This document shows positions 30,499 to 40,511 of a stretch of 64,000 nt of DNA, one piece after another. Positions within the stretch are counted from its first letter, which is position 1. Each line of letters begins with the position of its first letter. A program made the position numbers and the translations under genes. This DNA is from Polaromonas sp. (GTDB lineage Bacteria > Pseudomonadota > Gammaproteobacteria > Burkholderiales > Burkholderiaceae_C): NCBI RefSeq assembly GCF_010365105.1, contig NZ_JAAFGZ010000001.1:1-64000 (forward strand), given 5' to 3'. Below the pieces are notes generated by a model that searched no databases, was not told where the DNA came from, and saw only the letters and a list, made by a program, of their open reading frames with translations.

Positions 30499-31653
30499 TT
30501 ACGCCCTGACCGGTTGCGCAACCGGTGCAAGCGGGAGTTTGACCGTAAATACCGTGCCGGAATGTTCGTTCGACGCCACCGTGAGGGTTCCGCCGTGCGC
30601 TGTGGTGATTTCCCGGGCAATGAAAAGTCCCAGTCCCAGGCTGCTGGAAGGCGCGCCTTCCTGCGGCCCGGGTTCCACCGAGAGCTGAACCAGGGGATCG
30701 AAAATCGCCTGCAGCGATGGGGCAGGAATCACCGAGCCGTGGTTGCACACCTTTACCGTGATCGAATCGGCCTTGCCCAGGGCCGTGATGGTGACCGCGC
30801 GGGTGTCGTCGCGGTACTGCGCTGCATTGTTGAGCAGGTTTGAAAAAAGCTGCTGCAGGCGAGCACTGTCGAAACAGCCCGACAAATCACCCGATACCTC
30901 CAGCTCAAAAGGGCAGTCCGGATAGCCGGCCTGGGCGTCGTCCAGCGCCGCCTGGCAGATGCCGGCCATGTTCTCCGGGAGCAGGGTGAGCGGGATTTCG
31001 CCCCCCAGCTGCGTGCGCGCGTATTCCAGCAAATCCTTGACCATGGCAGTCATGTTGGCGGCGCTCCGGGCCACGCGGGCGCCCATTTCCCGGGTGCCTT
31101 CGTTGCCGATGGCGGGCCGCATCAGGTAGCTTCCTGCCAGCTTCATCGTGAACAGCGGACTGCGCAAGTCGTGTCCCAAAATGGCCAGGAAGGTGTCGCG
31201 CGTGCGGTCGGCGTTTTCAGAATATGTCACAACGGATTCGGCCAGCGCCTGGTCCATGGCTTCGTTGAAGCGCATCATGTCGGTCGCGCTTTCGGGCGTG
31301 CCCAGTTGCATGTGCGGCATCCACAGCCGCAGCACGGTGGCGCGCAAGGCCCGGTATTCAGCGGTGAGCTGGGTCAGCGTGAAGCCGCTGGCCTGGCGCA
31401 GCGTGCCGTGAATGGCTGCCGCGCTCTTTCTGTTGACGTCTTCGTCGGTCTGCCCTTTTGACTTTTCGGCCTGCTGCGCTGCCGTCTGGTGCGTGTCAAG
31501 GTCAACGACGATTGCCTGCAGGATTTCCCCGGCATGGTCCCGCAGGATGTGATGCGGCGGGGCAGGCGATGCCGAAAACAGCGTTCGGGCAAAAGCGTCC
31601 CACTCGACAAGGATTTTTTGAAGATGGGCGGTGATGAACGTCGAGAGTTTCAT
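30499..31653 (-). CDS. Sensor histidine kinase with N-terminal all-alpha sensor domain
   Basis: MKLSTFITAHLQKILVEW..., LAILGHDLRSPLFTMKLAG H-box, LGLGLFIAREITTAHGG; convergent with the kaiC-like gene. Confidence 0.9.
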   Translation of the reverse strand: MKLSTFITAHLQKILVEWDAFARTLFSASPAPPHHILRDHAGEILQAIVVDLDTHQTAAQQAEKSKGQTDEDVNRKSAAAIHGTLRQASGFTLTQLTAEYRALRATVLRLWMPHMQLGTPESATDMMRFNEAMDQALAESVVTYSENADRTRDTFLAILGHDLRSPLFTMKLAGSYLMRPAIGNEGTREMGARVARSAANMTAMVKDLLEYARTQLGGEIPLTLLPENMAGICQAALDDAQAGYPDCPFELEVSGDLSGCFDSARLQQLFSNLLNNAAQYRDDTRAVTITALGKADSITVKVCNHGSVIPAPSLQAIFDPLVQLSVEPGPQEGAPSSSLGLGLFIAREITTAHGGTLTVASNEHSGTVFTVKLPLAPVAQPVRA

Positions 31654-31795
31654 GGGTCGTTTCGTTAACCCATCAAAGAAGGGCGGGTTGATTTGCTGCA
31701 CATTGCCTTGCCAACAAAACGCATTAAAATTTACATTTTATCAATTTATTTGTTTCTGATGGTTTTCAGCACTGCTCAAACCCTCCAAACAGCAG

Positions 31796-31829
31796 CAAGA
31801 GCCTGTTTTCAAAAGAAAACAGGCTCTTG
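31796..31829 (-). terminator. Long perfect hairpin downstream of opgH
   Basis: CAAGAGCCTGTTTTC-AAAA-GAAAACAGGCTCTTG, 15-bp perfect stem, continues into the TATAGCTATAAAAAATATAGCA repeat. Confidence 0.6.
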
Positions 31830-31875
31830 CGCATATCCCCTCTTTATTTATAGCTATAAAAAATATAGCATCCTG
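31815..31875. repeat. Dispersed TATAGC/GCTATA repeat copy
   Basis: gaaaacaggctcttgcgcatatcccctctttatttatagctataaaaaatatagcat. Confidence 0.65.
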
Positions 31876-31902
31876 CGAAATTTGCCCTTGCGCGCTTGAT
31901 GC

Positions 31903-33888
31903 TCAGGCTGCTTTCAGTCGCGGCTTGGCAAGCTGGCTGGCATGCAGCCAGGCGCGGCGCAGCACGGCGGGCGAGCGGGTTTCTTCGGGAATCAGCAGGT
32001 AGTTCTGTGCGCGCATCGCAGTGCCCACGCCGACCTTGCTGGTCAGCACCGTCATGGGAATCGACAGCAGCAGCGGCAGGCCGACCGGCAGCAGCCAGAC
32101 CAGCGCGCTGGCGTCGATCATCGCAATGCCGGCCGCCAGCACCACGACCACGCTGCTCATGGGCGCAAGCTGCGCCAGCGCATGGCGCCATGGCACGGCG
32201 GCAGCTTCGCGCGGAGGCGATTTCCATTCCAGCTTCAGGCCGGTCAGCGCGATGACGACGAACAGCGAGTGCGCCAGCATGCGGATGGGCGCCTGCAGCA
32301 GTGCGATCAGCGTTTCCAGCAGTGCGCTGCGCAGCAGGCTGGCGGTGCCGCCATAAGCCTGCTGCTGGCCCTTGAACAACACGGCGGCAATGCCCAGGAT
32401 GCGCGGCAGGAACAGCATGGACAGCGTCCAGGCCCACAGCGACAGCAGTTCGCCGGGCAAAACGTCCCAGTTGCTGACCATCGGCGAGCCCGACAGCCAC
32501 AGCGCCGTGCCCAGGGTCATGAAGCACAGCCACAACGGCGCCGACAGGTAGGCCATGGCGCCGGTGGCAAACATCGAGCGGTGCACCGGATGCATGCCGG
32601 GCTCGGCGATCAGGCGCGAGTTCTGCAGGTTGCCCTGGCACCAGCGGCGGTCGCGCTGCAGCTCGGCCAGCAAGTCAGGCGGCTGTTGTTCGTAGCTGCC
32701 GATCAGGTCGGCCACCAGCCAGACGTGGTAGCCGGCGCGGCGCATCAGCGCGGCCTCGACGAAGTCGTGCGACATGATGCTGCCGGCCATGCCGCCCGTT
32801 CCCTTGATGCGGTCCAGCGCGCAATGCTGCATGAAGGGCTCGATGCGGATGATGGCGTTGTGGCCCCAGTAGTGGGACTCGCCCATCTGCCAGAACTGCA
32901 TGCCCAGCGTGAACAGGCGGCCAGTCACGCGCGAGCCGAACTGCTGGGCGCGCGCATGCAGCGTCACATGGCCGATGGCCTGGGTGGCGGTCTGGATGAT
33001 GCCGGCGGTCGGGTTGGCTTCCATCAGCTTGACCATGGACACCAGGCAGTCGCCGCTCATCACACTGTCAGCGTCCAGCACCACCATGTAGCGGTAGTCC
33101 TTGCCCCAGCGGCGGCAAAAGTCGGCCACGTTGCCGGCCTTGCGGTCGGTGCGGCGCTTGCGCAGGCGGTAATAGACCTCGATCTGCGGCTGGTGTGGCT
33201 GGCTGGCGAGCTGGCCGCGCAGGTTTTCCCAGGCGGCGCGTTCGGCCTTGATGATCGCCGGGTCGTTGCTGTCGGACAGCACGAACACGTCGAAATTCTG
33301 GACATGCGACGTCACCGCGACCGATTCGCAGGTGGCGCGCAGGCCGGCGAACACGGTGCTCACGTCCTCGTTGCAGATCGGCATGATGATGGCGGTGCGC
33401 GTGGCGGTGTCCAGCGTATGGTGCTGGACCTGTTTGGCTGACAGGGTATGGGCGTCGCCGAACAGCGTGACGTAAAAACCCATCATCGCCGTCATGAAGC
33501 CGGTGACCACCCAGGCCGACAGCAGCGCAAACAGGCCCAGCTGGCCGTATTGCAGGAAGGCGTTGTCATAGACCGGCTGCATGTCGGCAAACAGCGCCGT
33601 CGCCACCACCGTGCTGACGAGCGTCAGCAGCATGAACACCGTGCGGCGGCGCTTGGCGGCATGCTGCCACGGCGCCATCGCCTCGGCGGATGCCGGTTGT
33701 TCGAGCGTCTTGCGGCCGGTGAGCTTGACCACCGGCAGCAGCGCCGCCGTGCCCAGGCTGTTCCAGAAACCGCGCCAGGGACGCGGCGCCATCGAACCCC
33801 GGTGCACCGGCGGCGCGGTGACTGCATTGGGATGACGCTCTTCACGCAGTGGGCTGCGCCGATTCAGTTGGTGATCAGGTTGGTCCAT
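31903..33888 (-). CDS. opgH: Glucans biosynthesis glucosyltransferase H
   Basis: IIMPICNEDVSTVFAGLRAT, YMVVLDADSVMSGDCLVSMVKLMEANPTAGIIQ, SHDFVEAALMRRAGYHVWL, RDRRWCQGNLQN. Confidence 0.95.
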   Translation of the reverse strand: MDQPDHQLNRRSPLREERHPNAVTAPPVHRGSMAPRPWRGFWNSLGTAALLPVVKLTGRKTLEQPASAEAMAPWQHAAKRRRTVFMLLTLVSTVVATALFADMQPVYDNAFLQYGQLGLFALLSAWVVTGFMTAMMGFYVTLFGDAHTLSAKQVQHHTLDTATRTAIIMPICNEDVSTVFAGLRATCESVAVTSHVQNFDVFVLSDSNDPAIIKAERAAWENLRGQLASQPHQPQIEVYYRLRKRRTDRKAGNVADFCRRWGKDYRYMVVLDADSVMSGDCLVSMVKLMEANPTAGIIQTATQAIGHVTLHARAQQFGSRVTGRLFTLGMQFWQMGESHYWGHNAIIRIEPFMQHCALDRIKGTGGMAGSIMSHDFVEAALMRRAGYHVWLVADLIGSYEQQPPDLLAELQRDRRWCQGNLQNSRLIAEPGMHPVHRSMFATGAMAYLSAPLWLCFMTLGTALWLSGSPMVSNWDVLPGELLSLWAWTLSMLFLPRILGIAAVLFKGQQQAYGGTASLLRSALLETLIALLQAPIRMLAHSLFVVIALTGLKLEWKSPPREAAAVPWRHALAQLAPMSSVVVVLAAGIAMIDASALVWLLPVGLPLLLSIPMTVLTSKVGVGTAMRAQNYLLIPEETRSPAVLRRAWLHASQLAKPRLKAA

Positions 33889-35462
33889 GTTTCGCTCAGG
33901 GTTTGTTGGTTGTATTGGAGAAAGGCGCGCAGTTCAATCGGCTGGACCGGCTCGGCGGCGTTGGCTGGCTTGAGGCGCTCGACCCGCACGGTCATGCGCC
34001 AGGCGCCGGTGGCCGGGTTGGGGTAGGCCAGGCTTTCGACCACGCGGGCATTGCTGCCCGCCGTCGTGATGGCCTCGACCTTGGCGCCTTCGGGCAGGGC
34101 GTCCAGGGCCGGACCGGCAAAATCAACGACAAACTGGATCTGCTGGCCCAGCGCATCGGCGCCGAGCTTGCTGTAGCCGATGCCGCGGCGCGACTGCTTC
34201 ACCCAGCCGTTGGGCGGCAGCTGCTGGTTCTTGCCCTGCCAGGCGATCTGGTAGGCCAGGTCCAGCGGCTCGCCGGCGACCGGCATTTTTTCAGGCACCC
34301 AGTAAGCGGCGACGTTGTCGTGGGTTTCGTCGGGCGTGGCAAATTGCAGCAGCTCGACGCGGCCGGCGCCGAAGTCGCTCAACGGCGTCACCCAGGCGCT
34401 GGGGCGCTTTTCATAGCGCGCTTCGGTGTCTTCATAGCTGCGAAAAGCCCGGTCGCGCTGCATCAGGCCAAAGCCCTTGAGTTTTTGCATGCTGAACGAG
34501 GTGACCAGCGGCGACGCCGGGTTTTGCAGCGGGCGCCAGAGCCATTCGCCCCCGCCCTTGCCGTCATCGGTGGCGATCATCAGGCCGTCCGAGTCGTGCA
34601 CTTCAGGGCGGAAGTCGCCGGGGCGCGGCTGGTTTTCGCCAAAGAAAAACATGCTGGTCAGCGGCGCGATGCCCAGGGTGGTGACCGGCTTGTCGGTGGG
34701 CCGCATGAAGATGCGGGCGCGCACTTCAGTCACGGTTTGCTCGCCGGGCTTGACATCGAAACGGTAGGCACCCGTCATGCGCTCCGAATCCATCAGCGCA
34801 TAAATCGTCAGCGGAGCGCCTTCGGCGGCGGGTTTTTCCAGCCAGTAGTCGGTGAAGCGCGGAAATTCTTCGGGGCCGGGACCGGCCGTGTCCACCGCCA
34901 GGCCGCGTGCCGACAGCCCGTAAAGCTGGCCGGAACCCAGCGCCCGGAAGTAGCTGGCGCCCGAGAAAACAATCAGTTCGTCTTTATAGGTCGGCGAATT
35001 GAGGTTGCTGAAAAAGCGCACGCCGCCATAGCCCAGGTCGCCCCAGCTTTTCGGCGACAGCTTGTTCTTGCCAAAGTTGAATCGGGCCGGATCATAGGGA
35101 ATGCGCTTGGGGCCTGCGGCGGTGATTTCATGGACACGCACCGAGTCGCCATGACGGCCAACATGAAAAAAGTTGGCTTCATACGCCAGCTTGTCTGCGC
35201 GCCACAGCGTGCTTTCCGGCTTGAAGCGGATGTCGCGGTAGTCGTCGTATTCCATCTTGGCCAGCTCGGCTGGCACGGCAAGCGAGGCGGGTTTGAACGG
35301 TGTTTTGGCACGCTGGCTGGCGAGTTTGGCGACATCTTCCAGATTCCACGCCAGTGCCGGGCTGCTGCCCAGGGCCAGTACGGCGGCGCAGGCCACGGCT
35401 GAAAAAGAAACCCGCCAGCTTGGCGCGCCGGAAGGTTTGAAACGATGAAAAAAGGCTTGCAT
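33864..35462 (-). CDS. opgG: Periplasmic glucan biosynthesis protein G
   Basis: LASQRAKTPFKPASLAVPAELAKMEYDDYRDIRFKP..., GTGQLYGLSARGLAVDTA-like region; upstream of and overlapping opgH. Confidence 0.95.
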   Translation of the reverse strand: MQAFFHRFKPSGAPSWRVSFSAVACAAVLALGSSPALAWNLEDVAKLASQRAKTPFKPASLAVPAELAKMEYDDYRDIRFKPESTLWRADKLAYEANFFHVGRHGDSVRVHEITAAGPKRIPYDPARFNFGKNKLSPKSWGDLGYGGVRFFSNLNSPTYKDELIVFSGASYFRALGSGQLYGLSARGLAVDTAGPGPEEFPRFTDYWLEKPAAEGAPLTIYALMDSERMTGAYRFDVKPGEQTVTEVRARIFMRPTDKPVTTLGIAPLTSMFFFGENQPRPGDFRPEVHDSDGLMIATDDGKGGGEWLWRPLQNPASPLVTSFSMQKLKGFGLMQRDRAFRSYEDTEARYEKRPSAWVTPLSDFGAGRVELLQFATPDETHDNVAAYWVPEKMPVAGEPLDLAYQIAWQGKNQQLPPNGWVKQSRRGIGYSKLGADALGQQIQFVVDFAGPALDALPEGAKVEAITTAGSNARVVESLAYPNPATGAWRMTVRVERLKPANAAEPVQPIELRAFLQYNQQTLSETWTNLITN

Positions 35463-35474
35463 GGAATCACTAGG

Positions 35475-35489
35475 GCAAACCCTGTGCCA
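35475..35489 (-). promoter_or_regulatory. Candidate sigma54 (-24/-12) promoter of opgGH
   Basis: Minus strand TGGCAC-AGGGT-TTGC, matching TGGCAC-N5-TTGC exactly. Confidence 0.6.
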
Positions 35490-35582
35490 GCTTCAAAAAA
35501 CCTTTTTAAATCAACCGTTTGGAATCGAGATGTGAATTTTCAGGCGGGGAATCCTGAAAAAACAGGCGAAAACCCCGGGTTT

Positions 35583-35665
35583 TGTCGCCAGACAGCGACA
35601 AAAATTCCGCCCATTTTGAAAAGTTGTTTGAAATCAAGGGCTTGGCTTGTCGCCAGAAAGCGACT
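35583..35665. promoter_or_regulatory. Candidate GlrR-type activator sites (TGTC-N10-GACA)
   Basis: TGTCGCCAGACAGCGACA (35583-35600, full match) and TGTCGCCAGAAAGCGACT (35648-35665, near match), 65 bp apart. Confidence 0.6.
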
Positions 35666-37059
35666 CACTCCGGCGACGGCTGCGAGCTGTCGCTCTTGAA
35701 GTGGCCGGGTGTGAGGCTGTGCTTTTGCATCAGGCGGTAAAACTCGGTGCGGTTGCGGTCGGCCAGCCGGGCGGCGTCGGCCACGTTGCCGTCGGTCAGC
35801 TTCAACAGGCCGACCAGGTAGTCGCGCTCGAAGCGCTGTTTGGCTTCGGCAAAGGTCAGCACCTGGATGCTGGGCGAGCGCAGGGCGCGCTGTACCAGCG
35901 ACAAAGAAATCAGCGGCGTGGCCGACAACGCGCAGACCTGCTCGACCACGTTGTAGAGCTGGCGCACATTGCCCGGCCAGGCGGCGGTGCCGAGGGCCTT
36001 CAGGGCTTCGGGCGCAAAGCCGCTCAGGCGCTTGTGGTACTTGGCCGCCAGCGTCACCAGGAAATGGTTGGCAAGCAGCGGGATGTCCTCGCGGCGTTCG
36101 GACAGCGGCGGCAGCGTGAGCGTGACGACATTGAGCCGGTAGTACAGGTCGGCGCGAAAGTCGCCCGCTTCCATGGCCGCATCCAGGTCGCGGTGGGTGG
36201 CCGAGATGATGCGCACATCGACCGGAAGCGACACGCTGGCGCCCACCGGCCGCACCTCGTGCTCCTGCAGCACCCGCAGCAGCTTGACCTGCAAGGCCGG
36301 CGGCATGTCGCCGATCTCGTCGAGCAGCAGCGTGCCGCCGTCGGCCGCCAGGAACAGGCCCTTGTGGTTGCTCACGGCGTCGGTAAAAGCGCCCTTGACA
36401 TGGCCGAACAGTTCGGATTCGAGCAATGCCTCGGGAATGGCGCCGCAGTTGACCGCGATGAAGGGCTTGGCAGCGCGCGGGCTGGCCTGGTGGATCGCCT
36501 GGGCCAGCAGCTCCTTGCCGGTGCCGCTTTCGCCGCGCAGCAGCACGCTGGCATCGGTGGCGGCCACCATGTGGGCTTCGGCCAGCACCTCGGCCATGCG
36601 GCTGGAGCGGCTGATGAGGCGGGTTTGCCAGGCCTCGGCGCTGCCCAGCCGGGCCGGGGCCGGCGCGCTCAGCGACAGCGCCTCGGCAATCTTGTCGAGC
36701 AGGCCCTTGCCGTCGAAGGGTTTGGTCAGGTAGGTGAAGACGCCGCGTTCGGTGGCCTCGACCGCGTCGGGAATGGTGCCGTGCGCGGTCAGCAGGATCA
36801 CCGGCAGCGATGGGTGCAGGGTGCGGATGTCGTCGAACAGCGCCAGCCCGTCCTTGCCGGGCAGGCGCACGTCGCTGAGCACCAGCTGCGGCCGCTTGAG
36901 CTGGAGTTCGGTCAGCGCGGCCTCGGCCGAGGTGACGGCCGTGACGCGGTAACCGGCGGCCGTGAGCCGCATGGTGAGCAGCCGAAGCATGTCGGCGTCG
37001 TCGTCAACCACCAGCAGGTTGGCTGCCGTGGGTGAGAGCGGGGCGGGTGCAAGCGTCAT
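35665..37059 (-). CDS. glrR: Sigma-54-dependent response regulator, GlrR/QseF-type
   Basis: REC + AAA+ (GESGTGKELLAQAIH, GHVKGAFTDAVSNHKGLFLAADGGTLLLDEIGDMP) + HTH; locus order kinase-lipoprotein-regulator. Confidence 0.88.
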   Translation of the reverse strand: MTLAPAPLSPTAANLLVVDDDADMLRLLTMRLTAAGYRVTAVTSAEAALTELQLKRPQLVLSDVRLPGKDGLALFDDIRTLHPSLPVILLTAHGTIPDAVEATERGVFTYLTKPFDGKGLLDKIAEALSLSAPAPARLGSAEAWQTRLISRSSRMAEVLAEAHMVAATDASVLLRGESGTGKELLAQAIHQASPRAAKPFIAVNCGAIPEALLESELFGHVKGAFTDAVSNHKGLFLAADGGTLLLDEIGDMPPALQVKLLRVLQEHEVRPVGASVSLPVDVRIISATHRDLDAAMEAGDFRADLYYRLNVVTLTLPPLSERREDIPLLANHFLVTLAAKYHKRLSGFAPEALKALGTAAWPGNVRQLYNVVEQVCALSATPLISLSLVQRALRSPSIQVLTFAEAKQRFERDYLVGLLKLTDGNVADAARLADRNRTEFYRLMQKHSLTPGHFKSDSSQPSPE

Positions 37060-37718
37060 GGCGCTGGGGGTGGCGTGCGGCCACGGCTGGCGGGTGCCGA
37101 CGCACCCGGCGCGGGCACGCGGCTGGTCAGGCTGCGTTCAATCGCCTTGAGCGCTTCCAGCCTTTCATTGGTCTGGTCGAGCCGGCGCTGGACTTCGCGG
37201 GTTTGCTGGTTCTGTTTTTCCAGCAGGTCTTCGATGCGGCGCTGTTCGCCATAGCGGGCGGCCAGCAGGCGGGCCAGCGGATGCAGCACCTGGGCCTGGG
37301 CATCGGGATTGGCCAGCAGCCGCGTCAGCACTTCCTGCGCGCGTATCAGCTCCGGCGTCTGGCGCAGCTGGCTGAGCACAATGGCCAGTTGCAACTGGCT
37401 GGGCGGCAGGTAGGGATTGCCCAGCCGCGCGACTTCCTGGTTCAATTCTGCAGAGGACATTGAACGGGCACGGTCTGCATAGGCCAGCACCCGGAGCACG
37501 GCTTCGCGTTCGGGCGCTGGCGCCGTGTCCGCCGAAAGCGGCGCCGGCGCTGCTGCGTTGCCGTTGGCGGCAGCGCTGCTGGCCGGTGCTGCCGGCTGGA
37601 CGCCTTGGGGCGGCGCGACCAGCCCGCAGGCCGCCAGCAAGGCAGCCGCCAGACCCGCGCACGACAGGCGCAAGCCGGCCCTGCCGAAGTGCGCAAAAAA
37701 CTCAGCTCTTGTAAACAT
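37056..37718 (-). CDS. Putative lipoprotein between kinase and regulator (QseG/YfhG position)
   Basis: MFTRAEFFAHFGRAGLRLSCAGLAAALLAACG lipobox; C-terminal coiled coil. Confidence 0.75.
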   Translation of the reverse strand: MFTRAEFFAHFGRAGLRLSCAGLAAALLAACGLVAPPQGVQPAAPASSAAANGNAAAPAPLSADTAPAPEREAVLRVLAYADRARSMSSAELNQEVARLGNPYLPPSQLQLAIVLSQLRQTPELIRAQEVLTRLLANPDAQAQVLHPLARLLAARYGEQRRIEDLLEKQNQQTREVQRRLDQTNERLEALKAIERSLTSRVPAPGASAPASRGRTPPPAP

Positions 37719-39123
37719 GGGGAAACTCGATTCTGAAATGGGAACCCGCTTCCTGCGGCAGCAACTCGATGCGTCCGCCGTGTGCGGCGATGTATTCCTG
37801 CACGATCGACAGGCCGATGCCGCTGCCGCGAACGCCGCCCTGCGGCTGGCGCTCGCCCCGGTAAAAGGGCTCGAAAATCCGTTCCCGGTCAGCCGGCGCG
37901 ACACCGGCACCCTGGTCCTGGATGTCGATATGCACCAGGCCAGGCTGCTGCCTCAGTGAAAGTTCAATGGTACCTTTGAGCGGCGAGTAGCGGATGGCGT
38001 TGGACAGCAGGTTGGCGAGCGCGGTACCTATTTTTTCCGGGTCCACTTCCATTTTCAAGGGCTCGCCGTTCACCACGATCTTCAGCTCCCGGGCGCGCCA
38101 TTGCAGGCGCTGCGCATCGACCTGTTCCTCGATGAGCTGCAGCAGGTCCACGGTGCGGCGGTGCAGCTGGCGCGCCTCGAAGGCGGCGGTGTTGAAGCGC
38201 AGCAGGTCCTCGATCTGGCTTTGCAGCACGCCGGTGTTGTGTTTCAGGATTTGCGCAATTTCACGTTGATCCTGGCTCAGCGGGCCGGCCACGCCGTCTT
38301 CCAGCAGCGACACGCCTTCGCGCAGCGACGCCAGCGGCGTTTTCAACTCGTGCGAAATGTGGCGCAGAAAGCGCGACTTGTCCGCGTCCAGTTCCACCAG
38401 CCGTAGCCGCAGCCAGTTCAGCCGCTCGCCGACCAGCGCCAGGTCGGCTGGGCCGTTGATGGCAATCACCTGGTCGAGCCGGTTCTCGCCCAGGCCGACG
38501 ATGGCGTTTTCCAGCCGCTTGAGCGGCCGGGTGAACCACACGCCGAAGGCCAGCGCCATGAAGACCGCCAGCACGATGGCCCCCGTGACCTGTTGCGCCA
38601 GGTGCTGGCGGCTGGTTTCGAGCTTTTCCTGCAGTGACTGGTTGCGCTGCTGGATGGCTTGCTGCACCTGAAGTGCAATGGCGGTGTTGATGCCTTCCAG
38701 TTCGCGGAATTCCTGCGCCAGCTGGTGCTCGCGGTCCAGCGCTGTGTCCAGCGGTCCGGTCAGCAGGTCAAGCATGGTGTCAAGGTGCGCACGCCAGGGC
38801 TTTTCACGGGCGGCCGGTATCTTTTCATGCGCCAGCCGCGCGAGGATGGCCGTGGCATCGCGGGCTTCGTCGCGAAAGCGCTGCCGCAGGATGCGGTCAT
38901 CGAGCACCACCGACTGCCGCGAACTGCGCTCCATCGACACGCTTCGCTCGCGCAGCGACTGCGCCGCGCCGCTCAGGTCCAGTGCGCGCGCCGCATTGTC
39001 GCGGCTTTGCACGGTCAGGTCTTCCAGCGCAAACAGCGCGCGCAGCGACGCCGCGCCGAGCAGCGCGGCAATCAGCAGGAAGGCAATCACCAGCAGGGGC
39101 CGGAACGAAAACCGCTGCAGCAT
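37702..39123 (-). CDS. glrK: Sensor histidine kinase, GlrK/QseE-type
   Basis: HAMP-like TM region, RFLRHISHELKTPLASLREGVSLLEDGVAGPLSQDQREI, VRGSGIGLSIVQEYIAAHGG. Confidence 0.88.
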   Translation of the reverse strand: MLQRFSFRPLLVIAFLLIAALLGAASLRALFALEDLTVQSRDNAARALDLSGAAQSLRERSVSMERSSRQSVVLDDRILRQRFRDEARDATAILARLAHEKIPAAREKPWRAHLDTMLDLLTGPLDTALDREHQLAQEFRELEGINTAIALQVQQAIQQRNQSLQEKLETSRQHLAQQVTGAIVLAVFMALAFGVWFTRPLKRLENAIVGLGENRLDQVIAINGPADLALVGERLNWLRLRLVELDADKSRFLRHISHELKTPLASLREGVSLLEDGVAGPLSQDQREIAQILKHNTGVLQSQIEDLLRFNTAAFEARQLHRRTVDLLQLIEEQVDAQRLQWRARELKIVVNGEPLKMEVDPEKIGTALANLLSNAIRYSPLKGTIELSLRQQPGLVHIDIQDQGAGVAPADRERIFEPFYRGERQPQGGVRGSGIGLSIVQEYIAAHGGRIELLPQEAGSHFRIEFPHVYKS

Positions 39124-39153
39124 GGGCTTGGAAGGCAGGTTCAGAAGGCGCGC

Positions 39154-40506
39154 TCAGGCCGCAACGGCGGCAACGGTGTGGTCTTGCGTCAGGACTTCGC
39201 CACGCAGGGAACGCTGGCTGGTTTCGGTGATTTTTACATCGACCATCTGGCCGATCAGGCGCGGCTGGCCTTTCAGGATGACGACCCGGTTGCATTCGGT
39301 GCGGCCCATCAGCTCGGTCGCATCCTTGCGCGCCGTGCCTTCGACCAGAATGCGCTGCACCGTGCCGAGCCGGCTGGCGCTGATGGCGCGCACGCTGTCG
39401 TCGAGCACGGCCTGCAGATGCTGCAGGCGGCGCAGCTTGACCTCGTGCGGCGTGTCGTCCTCCAGATTCGCGGCCGGTGTGCCGGGGCGCGGGCTGAAGA
39501 TGAAGCTGAACGAGGTGTCGTAACCGACGTCGTTCACCAGTTTCATCAGCTTGTCAAAGTCGTCCTCGGTCTCGCCCGGAAAGCCGACGATGAAGTCGCT
39601 GCTCATCGCCAGGTCGGGCCGGATGGCGCGCAGCTTCCTGATCGTGCTCTTGTATTCCATCGCCGTGTAGCCGCGCTTCATCGCCATCAGGATGCGGTCC
39701 GAGCCGTGCTGCACCGGCAAATGCAGGTGATTCACCAGCTTGGGCAGGCTGGCGTAGGCGTCGATCAGCCTCTGGGTAAATTCGTTCGGGTGGCTGGTGA
39801 TGTAGCGGATGCGTTCGATGCCGGGAATCTCGGACACGTAGTCGAGCAGCGTGGCAAAGTCGGCAATCTCCGCCGTACCGCCCATGGTTCCGCGGTAGGC
39901 GTTGACGTTCTGGCCCAGCAGCGTGACTTCCTTCACGCCCTGGTCGGCCAGGCCGGCAACCTCGACCAGCACATCCTCGAACGGCCGCGAGACTTCCTCG
40001 CCGCGCGTGTATGGCACGACGCAGTAGCTGCAGTACTTGGAGCAGCCTTCCATGATGCTGACGAAAGCGCTGGCACCCTCGACCCGGGCTGGCGGCAGGT
40101 GGTCGAACTTCTCGATTTCCGGAAAGCTGATGTCCACCTGCGGCTTGCCCAGCCGGGCGCGGCTGGCGAGCAGTTGCGGCAGGCGGTGCAGCGTTTGCGG
40201 GCCGAACACCACGTCGACATAAGGCGCGCGCTGGATGATGGCCGCGCCTTCCTGGCTGGCGACGCATCCGCCGACGCCAATCAAGACGCCTTTTTTCTTC
40301 AGGTGCTTGACGCGTCCCAGGTCGCTGAAGACCTTTTCCTGCGCCTTTTCGCGCACCGAGCAGGTGTTGAACAAAATCAGGTCGGCCTCGTCCATGTCCT
40401 GCGTTTTTTCGTAGCCCTCGGCGGCATGCAGCACGTCACTCATCTTGTCCGAGTCGTACTCGTTCATCTGGCAGCCGAAGGTTTTGATGAATACTTTTTT
40501 GCTCAT
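39154..40506 (-). CDS. miaB: tRNA-2-methylthio-N6-dimethylallyladenosine synthase
   Basis: [22 protein letters not shown], radical [27 protein letters not shown] domain. Confidence 0.98.
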   Translation of the reverse strand: MSKKVFIKTFGCQMNEYDSDKMSDVLHAAEGYEKTQDMDEADLILFNTCSVREKAQEKVFSDLGRVKHLKKKGVLIGVGGCVASQEGAAIIQRAPYVDVVFGPQTLHRLPQLLASRARLGKPQVDISFPEIEKFDHLPPARVEGASAFVSIMEGCSKYCSYCVVPYTRGEEVSRPFEDVLVEVAGLADQGVKEVTLLGQNVNAYRGTMGGTAEIADFATLLDYVSEIPGIERIRYITSHPNEFTQRLIDAYASLPKLVNHLHLPVQHGSDRILMAMKRGYTAMEYKSTIRKLRAIRPDLAMSSDFIVGFPGETEDDFDKLMKLVNDVGYDTSFSFIFSPRPGTPAANLEDDTPHEVKLRRLQHLQAVLDDSVRAISASRLGTVQRILVEGTARKDATELMGRTECNRVVILKGQPRLIGQMVDVKITETSQRSLRGEVLTQDHTVAAVAA

Positions 40507-40511
40507 GGTGG

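Noticed and set aside
31942-33441. 499-aa plus-strand ORF antisense to opgH
   Set aside because: Same reasoning; QH/RA-rich antisense frame.
33849-35402. 517-aa plus-strand ORF antisense to opgG
   Set aside because: Shadow of a well-supported gene; composition typical of antisense frames.
35475-35489. Alternative reading of the sigma54 match as coincidence
   Set aside because: Kept as a finding: a 10-of-10 match is expected only ~0.1 times in 64 kb on both strands, and it coincides with TGTC-N10-GACA. The very short predicted 5' UTR remains a real concern.
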